Shown in pieces: positions 58,908-64,000 of a stretch of DNA of 64,000 nucleotides. The notes beneath the pieces are model-generated. The model searched no databases, had not been told where the DNA came from, and saw nothing but the letters and a program-made list of their open reading frames with translations. The stretch comes from JBKEDS01 sp047975545 (GTDB taxonomy: Bacteria > Bacteroidota > Bacteroidia > Flavobacteriales > Flavobacteriaceae). Position numbers and translations under genes: made by a program. The stretch lies in NCBI GenBank assembly GCA_047975545.1, contig JBKEDS010000027.1, forward strand, positions 61,477 to 125,476, read 5' to 3'. How positions within the stretch are numbered: position 1 is the stretch's first letter; the number at the start of each line of letters is the position of its first letter.

Positions 58908-60911
58908 TTACCACCCCGGATTTTGAACCAAATTCGGGTTATCCAACAATTCGTCCGTTGGGATAGGGAATAAATTATTCCTAAACGAAAACGTAGATTT
59001 TGAAAGCAATACCGGCGTAAAAAAGGCATCGGCAGTTTCGCCTTCGGTATTCCACCCCATTTGCGATTGTGTTTGCAGTGCTACGGCTGTTTTCCAACGA
59101 CGGGTATCCCAAAAACGTTGGCCTTCGAAAGCCAATTCGTTTAGGCGTTCGGTTTGTATAATTTCCCGTAATCCGGACTTGCTGTTTGGTTTCGAGGGGT
59201 TGGACGAGTAGTTTGTCCACGATTCCACCACGCCTTTAAGTCCGGCATGCTCCCTTACTTTATCGAGGTATTCTATGGCCAAAGCTTGGTTGCCCACTTC
59301 ATTTAAACATTCGGCATAAAACAAGTATAAGCCTGCCAAACGCATTTCGGGAAATGTATAAGAAGAAATGGATGTTGCATTATTTTTAATGGACGTATTG
59401 TATTTAGCCACTTTTCTGGCCACATACCCGGTCGTGTTTCGTCTGGCGCCACCGCCACTGGAATATTCGCCAGCGTACATTTTTAAGAAATTATCGGTCC
59501 AACCGGGGTTAACATTTCCTGTTGCAGGCGGGTTGCCGTACCAAATGCCACGGTCGAAACCGAGACTGGCATAAAACCGAGGCTCCCTATCGAAATGAAG
59601 GTTAATGGTAGTTTCGCCATCTTTAACGTAGTATAGGTTATCGGCAACACCGTTAGCATCAATATCCTCATCGGTAGCGGCGTCGTAGGTTCTTAGCTCG
59701 TAACGGGCATCGTAATCCCAAACCGTATCCTCGTTAATGGGTACGCCGTTTTTGGTATAAAACTGCTCTGCAATATGCAATGGTGGCGAAAATTGGCTGT
59801 ATATCCCGGCACTTTTCAGGCTTTCGGATGCAGCGGCCAAGCCCAAACGCTGTAATGTAGTTCCGGCAAGACCTGCGGTAGACACGAATATTTTTTCGTC
59901 CGTCCATCTTTCGGCTAAGGCTTGGTTAAGGGTTATTACCCGTAACAATTCCCTTGGTACATCGTCGGGGCTGTTTACACCTGTTGGACGGGGTACATCG
60001 GCTACATTATACTCGTATAAAACAACACCAGCCTCGTCTGCTGCGTCTATAGCTGCTTTACAGGCATTTGCGGCAGTTTGCCATCTGGTTTCGTCGTAAG
60101 CCGGAAATAGTTTTGTGCCTCTGGAGTCTATAATAGTTGCACCATCGGTATTACCGTTAAACAAGGGGCTTGCTGCCCATACCAAGGTTTTGGCACGCAT
60201 GGCCAAGGCGGCTACCCGTGTTACGCGCCCCAACTCCAAGGTTCTATCGGCAATGGTTAGGGGCAAATCGGCCGCAGCTTCGTTAAACAAGCCTGCAATG
60301 TACGAGGTACATTCTTCAATAGGGCTTCTAAACTGTTCGAAGTCGTCGGTACCGGCATCAACCGGAACATTTTCCTTAACCAAAATAATGGGGCCATACA
60401 TTCTATATATGTAGAAATGATAATAGGCCTTTAAAAATTTAACTTCGGCTATCCACCTACTTTTTTCGTCGGCATCCATTCCTGGCACCAAATCTATCTT
60501 CTCCAAAAAGATATTACAATCGCGAATACCTTTGTATAGGCTATTTACGCCATAGGATCCACCTGCAGAATTTTTTCCAGCCCAGTAATCGGCGTAGGAT
60601 GCTCCGGCACTTTGCCCCCCAAGGGCAATTTCGTGCATTGATACTAAAGCCAAAACATCTATGGCATTGTATTGGCTGGATTTGTATGCCGTTTCGTCGC
60701 TACCTAAAATAGCGGGGTTTTTAGTTGGGTTACCCAATTGCGGCATCCAACTGTAACAGGTCATTAAGTATGACAGTGCCGAATTTCGGTCGTCGAACGC
60801 ATCGTCAATGGTTGCCGTATCGTCGGGCACAACATCGAGGTAATTGTCGCACGAAAACAGCATGGCAAACAATGATAGCGTTAATATTATGGTCTTTTTC
60901 ATGATTTTCAT
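58908..60911 (-). CDS. SusD/RagB family lipoprotein (second PUL)
   Basis: A 667-residue surface lipoprotein (lipobox Cys21, AMLFSC), larger than the SusD of the first PUL. It shows AEVKFLKAYYHFYIYRMYGP, FPEMRLAGLYLFYAECLNEV, ERLNELAFEGQRFWDTRRWK and the C-terminal LFPIPTDELLDNPNLVQNPG. Two bases separate it from susC. No substrate can be assigned from the part of the operon visible here. Confidence 0.95.
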   Translation of the reverse strand: MKIMKKTIILTLSLFAMLFSCDNYLDVVPDDTATIDDAFDDRNSALSYLMTCYSWMPQLGNPTKNPAILGSDETAYKSSQYNAIDVLALVSMHEIALGGQSAGASYADYWAGKNSAGGSYGVNSLYKGIRDCNIFLEKIDLVPGMDADEKSRWIAEVKFLKAYYHFYIYRMYGPIILVKENVPVDAGTDDFEQFRSPIEECTSYIAGLFNEAAADLPLTIADRTLELGRVTRVAALAMRAKTLVWAASPLFNGNTDGATIIDSRGTKLFPAYDETRWQTAANACKAAIDAADEAGVVLYEYNVADVPRPTGVNSPDDVPRELLRVITLNQALAERWTDEKIFVSTAGLAGTTLQRLGLAAASESLKSAGIYSQFSPPLHIAEQFYTKNGVPINEDTVWDYDARYELRTYDAATDEDIDANGVADNLYYVKDGETTINLHFDREPRFYASLGFDRGIWYGNPPATGNVNPGWTDNFLKMYAGEYSSGGGARRNTTGYVARKVAKYNTSIKNNATSISSYTFPEMRLAGLYLFYAECLNEVGNQALAIEYLDKVREHAGLKGVVESWTNYSSNPSKPNSKSGLREIIQTERLNELAFEGQRFWDTRRWKTAVALQTQSQMGWNTEGETADAFFTPVLLSKSTFSFRNNLFPIPTDELLDNPNLVQNPGW

Positions 60912-60913
60912 TT

Positions 60914-63900
60914 TTAAAAGTTTGCTCTTACACCTATGTTATACACACGTTGTATGGGGTACTTGTATGCGTTTCCTGCAAGTTCTACATCCCATAAATC
61001 GAATTTACTTAAGGTAAACAAGTTGGTACCGCTAGCATAAAAACGTATATCGTCCACCACATTACCCAGCCATTTTTTAGGTAGGGTATAGCCTATTTCC
61101 AATTGTTTTAAGCGCAACAAACTACCATCGCGCATAAACCAGGTACTTGGTGGGGCGTTGTTACTTACTACAGTAGTTGAAAGCCTTGGCCAAAGGGCGT
61201 AAACATCCCTATTTTCTTCGGACCAGTGGTTATCGGCATATACTTTTAACAAGTTACGTTCGCCACGGAAGCCTTCTTGGGTGTTGGTGATAAAAGGTGC
61301 TGTTTTTTCGGAGTCGATAAAAAAGGTTCGATTAGCCAAGCCATTAAAGAAACAGTTAAAATCGAAGTTTTTATAGCCAAACGAAAAACCAAAACCAAAA
61401 TTAATTTCGGGTTTGGAGGAGGTGCCTATTGGCACGATGTCCGATTGGTCTATAATACCATCGTTATTAATATCCTTATACTTAATATCGCCGGGCCCAT
61501 AACCGCCCGCAAACTGTTGTTCGGGGCTATTGGCTACATCGTAATCGTCTATAAACAAACGCTCGGCCACATAGCCATAGCTTTGGTTAATGCGGTTGCC
61601 TATTCTTGAACGCCAAGGTGTTGCCGAGTAATCAACCTCGTCGTACTCCAAATACTCGCTTGTAGCATAGGTAAAGTTACCGGTACCTTGCACCCACCAG
61701 TTTTTGCCCCAGTTTTCGCGTACTTTAACATTAAACTCTATCCCATGACTTTTGGCCTTACCGCTATTGGCTTCAATAGAAGCAGCAAGCCCAAGCGATG
61801 CGGGCAAACCTGAACGTGTGGTAAAAATATCCTCGCGCATTTCATGGAAATAATCGGCATTTAATTCTATTTTGTTATTAAAGAAGGCAAATTGCAGCCC
61901 TAAATTGAATTTTTTGGCAGTTTCCCAAGTAATTTGGTCGTTGGCATATTTATCTATAGATACCCCTAATGAAGAACCTTGAAAATTTTCGCCAAATAAA
62001 GCGCTCCGGTTTCCACTATTTAACTCCACTTGGGATAAATAATAAAACCGTTGGGCACTAACATCGTCGTTACCTACTAAACCATAGGTACTTGTAATTT
62101 TAAAGTTGTTAACCACAGGCCTTAGCTTATCCCAAAATTTTTCCTTGGACACGTTCCACCCCAATCCTAAGGAAGGGAAATAGCCCCAACGCTCTTTTTT
62201 AGCAAACCGTTCGGAGCCGTTATAACCAAATACAAACTCGGCAAAATATTTTGAGTTATAGCCATAGCTAAAACGTCCGGCAAGCCCTATGTTTCGGCTT
62301 GGCAGCGAGTTTTGAAGTGCCGTACCCGTATTATTATCACTGGCATTGTTGTTTAATTTTTCGCGTATGGTAGATACCAACATGGCCTGAAAATCGTGTA
62401 CCTCGTTAAAGGTTTTGTTGTAGTCGGCCGCAAACTCGCCATAAAACACCGAGCTTACTTCCGGGCTTCCGCCTGCGTAATCCAAGGTGTTTTCAGGATT
62501 GCTGGATTCATTTAAAAGCCTTAAAGTATACACATCGTTTACCTCGTCGTACGAACCTATATTGTAATACGCCGGTACCATTGCCCGGTTTACAGTAAAT
62601 TCGGAGTTTCTATCGTAGCCTACTTTTGCCCGTAAGGATAGGTTATCGGTAATAATTTGCCTTAAATTAATTTGGGCATTTAGTTTAGAGGTCGATTTAT
62701 CTCTATACCCCCTTATGGATTCGGCATAAGGATTTCCGTAAAGGTCCTCTTCCTCGAAGTTTCCAAATAAAATATTAGGATTGTATAAATTAGCCGTATC
62801 GGGTTCGTAATACGCCGGGAATTTGGTGGGGCTTGTATTGCCCACATTTCTAAACACATCCGAAGCACTGCCCAAGGGGCCTGTATAATCGTCTACCGCT
62901 ATATAGGTTTGTATACGGGCTTCCAACTTATTGGTTATGTTAATGATGTTGTTGGAACGTACTTGAAATTTATTTAGGTTAATTTCGGTATTATAGTCGT
63001 TTCTGTCGTCAATCCTTAAAATACCCCCATCGTGCGTATAGGTTGCCGATAGGTAGTATTTGGCTATATCGCCACCCCCCGACACGTTAATATTAACCCG
63101 TTGGTTAACGGCTTGGTCTTTAAACAACATTTTCATCCAATCCGTGGCAGGGTATACATAAGGGTTTTTTCCGGCCATTACCGCATCAATGGTGTTTTGC
63201 GAGTACTCGCTTTGCGTTGTTTCGCCGGCATATAAAGCGCCTCGTGTTTGCAAGGCTTCGTTCCATAGGGTCATGTAGGTTACCGGGTCGGCAAACTCCA
63301 TGTCCGTGGTGTTGGACGATATATAATTTTCAAACTTCACTGATATTTGGGCTTTTCCTTTAACACCATCTTTGGTTTTTACCAAAATAACACCGTTGGC
63401 GCCCCTTGAGCCATAAAGGGCTGCCGAGGTGGCGTCTTTCATAACCGAAAAGCTTTCGATGTCGTCTACATCCAAACGGGCTAAATCGTCGGTATTGGAC
63501 TCCATACCGTCGATAAGAATTAATGGTTCCGCACGATAGCCAAACGTTGTTACGCCCCGAATAAAAAACTCGGCGTTATCGGCACCGGGCTCGCCCGATG
63601 TTTGGTATGAAATCATACCGGGAACAGCCCCCGCAAATGCAGTTGTTAAGTTGCTTGAGGGAATACGTAAATCGGCCGGCTTAACCGATGTAATGGCCGA
63701 TACCACGCTCGATTTTTTTTGCGTACCGAAGGCGGTAATTACCACCTCGCCCAATTCGGCCAAATCTTCTTCTAATACAATGGTTACATTAATACGTTCT
63801 TGTACGGCTACTTCTTGGGACAAAAACCCTACATAGGATATGGCCAAGGTTGAACTTCCGCCCTTTAGTTTTAGTTCAAATTTACCGTCGAAATCGGTTA

Positions 63901-64000
63901 ATGTTCCGTTGGACGTGCCTTTTTCCAGCACATTGGCGCCTACCAAAGGCACCCCCTTAACATCGACCACGGTACCGTTTACCGTAAATTTTTCTTGTGC
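60914..64000 (-). CDS. SusC/RagA family TonB-linked receptor (second PUL), 5' partial
   Basis: Reads in from the right edge; the visible 1028 codons lack only the signal peptide. The frame is open through base 64000 (AQEKFTVNGTVVDVKGVPLV), so the internal GTG at 63970 is not the start. A carboxypeptidase-D-like domain (GANVLEKGTSNGTLTDFDGK), the plug with VMKDATSAALYGSRGANGVI, and a barrel ending in IQRVYNIGVRANF are present. First gene of the operon susC-susD-DUF5000-DUF4998 on the minus strand. Confidence 0.96.
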   Translation of the reverse strand, partial: AQEKFTVNGTVVDVKGVPLVGANVLEKGTSNGTLTDFDGKFELKLKGGSSTLAISYVGFLSQEVAVQERINVTIVLEEDLAELGEVVITAFGTQKKSSVVSAITSVKPADLRIPSSNLTTAFAGAVPGMISYQTSGEPGADNAEFFIRGVTTFGYRAEPLILIDGMESNTDDLARLDVDDIESFSVMKDATSAALYGSRGANGVILVKTKDGVKGKAQISVKFENYISSNTTDMEFADPVTYMTLWNEALQTRGALYAGETTQSEYSQNTIDAVMAGKNPYVYPATDWMKMLFKDQAVNQRVNINVSGGGDIAKYYLSATYTHDGGILRIDDRNDYNTEINLNKFQVRSNNIINITNKLEARIQTYIAVDDYTGPLGSASDVFRNVGNTSPTKFPAYYEPDTANLYNPNILFGNFEEEDLYGNPYAESIRGYRDKSTSKLNAQINLRQIITDNLSLRAKVGYDRNSEFTVNRAMVPAYYNIGSYDEVNDVYTLRLLNESSNPENTLDYAGGSPEVSSVFYGEFAADYNKTFNEVHDFQAMLVSTIREKLNNNASDNNTGTALQNSLPSRNIGLAGRFSYGYNSKYFAEFVFGYNGSERFAKKERWGYFPSLGLGWNVSKEKFWDKLRPVVNNFKITSTYGLVGNDDVSAQRFYYLSQVELNSGNRSALFGENFQGSSLGVSIDKYANDQITWETAKKFNLGLQFAFFNNKIELNADYFHEMREDIFTTRSGLPASLGLAASIEANSGKAKSHGIEFNVKVRENWGKNWWVQGTGNFTYATSEYLEYDEVDYSATPWRSRIGNRINQSYGYVAERLFIDDYDVANSPEQQFAGGYGPGDIKYKDINNDGIIDQSDIVPIGTSSKPEINFGFGFSFGYKNFDFNCFFNGLANRTFFIDSEKTAPFITNTQEGFRGERNLLKVYADNHWSEENRDVYALWPRLSTTVVSNNAPPSTWFMRDGSLLRLKQLEIGYTLPKKWLGNVVDDIRFYASGTNLFTLSKFDLWDVELAGNAYKYPIQRVYNIGVRANF

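Overview
The window looks like chromosome of a marine member of the Flavobacteriaceae (Bacteroidota). The evidence is two SusC/SusD outer-membrane pairs, sulfatases and a GH29 fucosidase, a secreted peptidase with a type IX secretion tail, an IPExxxVDY-family protein beside rnc and pyk, and start-proximal TAnnTTTG motifs typical of Bacteroidota promoters. Genus cannot be read from the sequence alone.

Layout. 1-6063: end of a ZIP metal transporter, a DKNYY-type protein, a feoA-feoB operon with a 46-codon Cys-rich partner gene, an SCO protein and rseP. 6140-8873: tRNA-Asn(GTT) followed by a small AT-rich island (single-ORF IS1-type transposase, three poorly known genes) that ends in a copy of the tRNA 3' end and a displaced terminator. 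8903-20751: pbpC with an alpha-2-macroglobulin-like lipoprotein, an EEP-family protein, a YCII lipoprotein, a CYTH protein, a Rossmann protein and dinB. 21130-24223: TPR protein, DUF4286 protein and ksgA.

25448-38622: a polysaccharide utilization locus (PUL): SusC, SusD, a lipoprotein beta-propeller glycosidase candidate, a six-hairpin glycosidase candidate, two S1 sulfatases and a GH29 alpha-L-fucosidase. It converges on a membrane-spanning LamG/winged-helix regulator. The set suggests capture, desulfation and exo-trimming of a sulfated, fucose-containing glycan. The PUL plus regulator is bounded on the left by a duplicated 3' end of ksgA (25120-25285) and on the right by a short duplicated 3' end of rnhA (41170-41192). 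The complete ksgA and rnhA lie further out, each separated from its scar by one extra gene (a lipoprotein; an S8 peptidase). This nested arrangement suggests that the PUL arrived by homologous exchange from a relative carrying ksgA-PUL-rnhA.

44209-49933: conserved core block rnhA, purN, acpP, fabF, rnc, IPExxxVDY gene, pyk. 50291-56388: a compact (about 6.1 kb) integrative element in the 3' end of tRNA-Leu(TAG). It has 13-bp att repeats, paired TAGGGGA sites at both ends, a tyrosine recombinase, an excisionase-like protein, a putative replication protein with a zinc-finger tail, two small HTH proteins and several unknown small genes. 56896-64000: a second SusC/SusD operon on the minus strand with DUF5000-type and DUF4998-type lipoproteins; its susC runs off the window end.

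Non-coding structure is rich. There are two copies of a leader-like element that supplies the GTG start context of two unrelated genes, two copies of a MITE-like repeat on either side of the tRNA-Leu element, a 7-bp tandem array just upstream of the DUF4286 gene, and many hairpin terminators.
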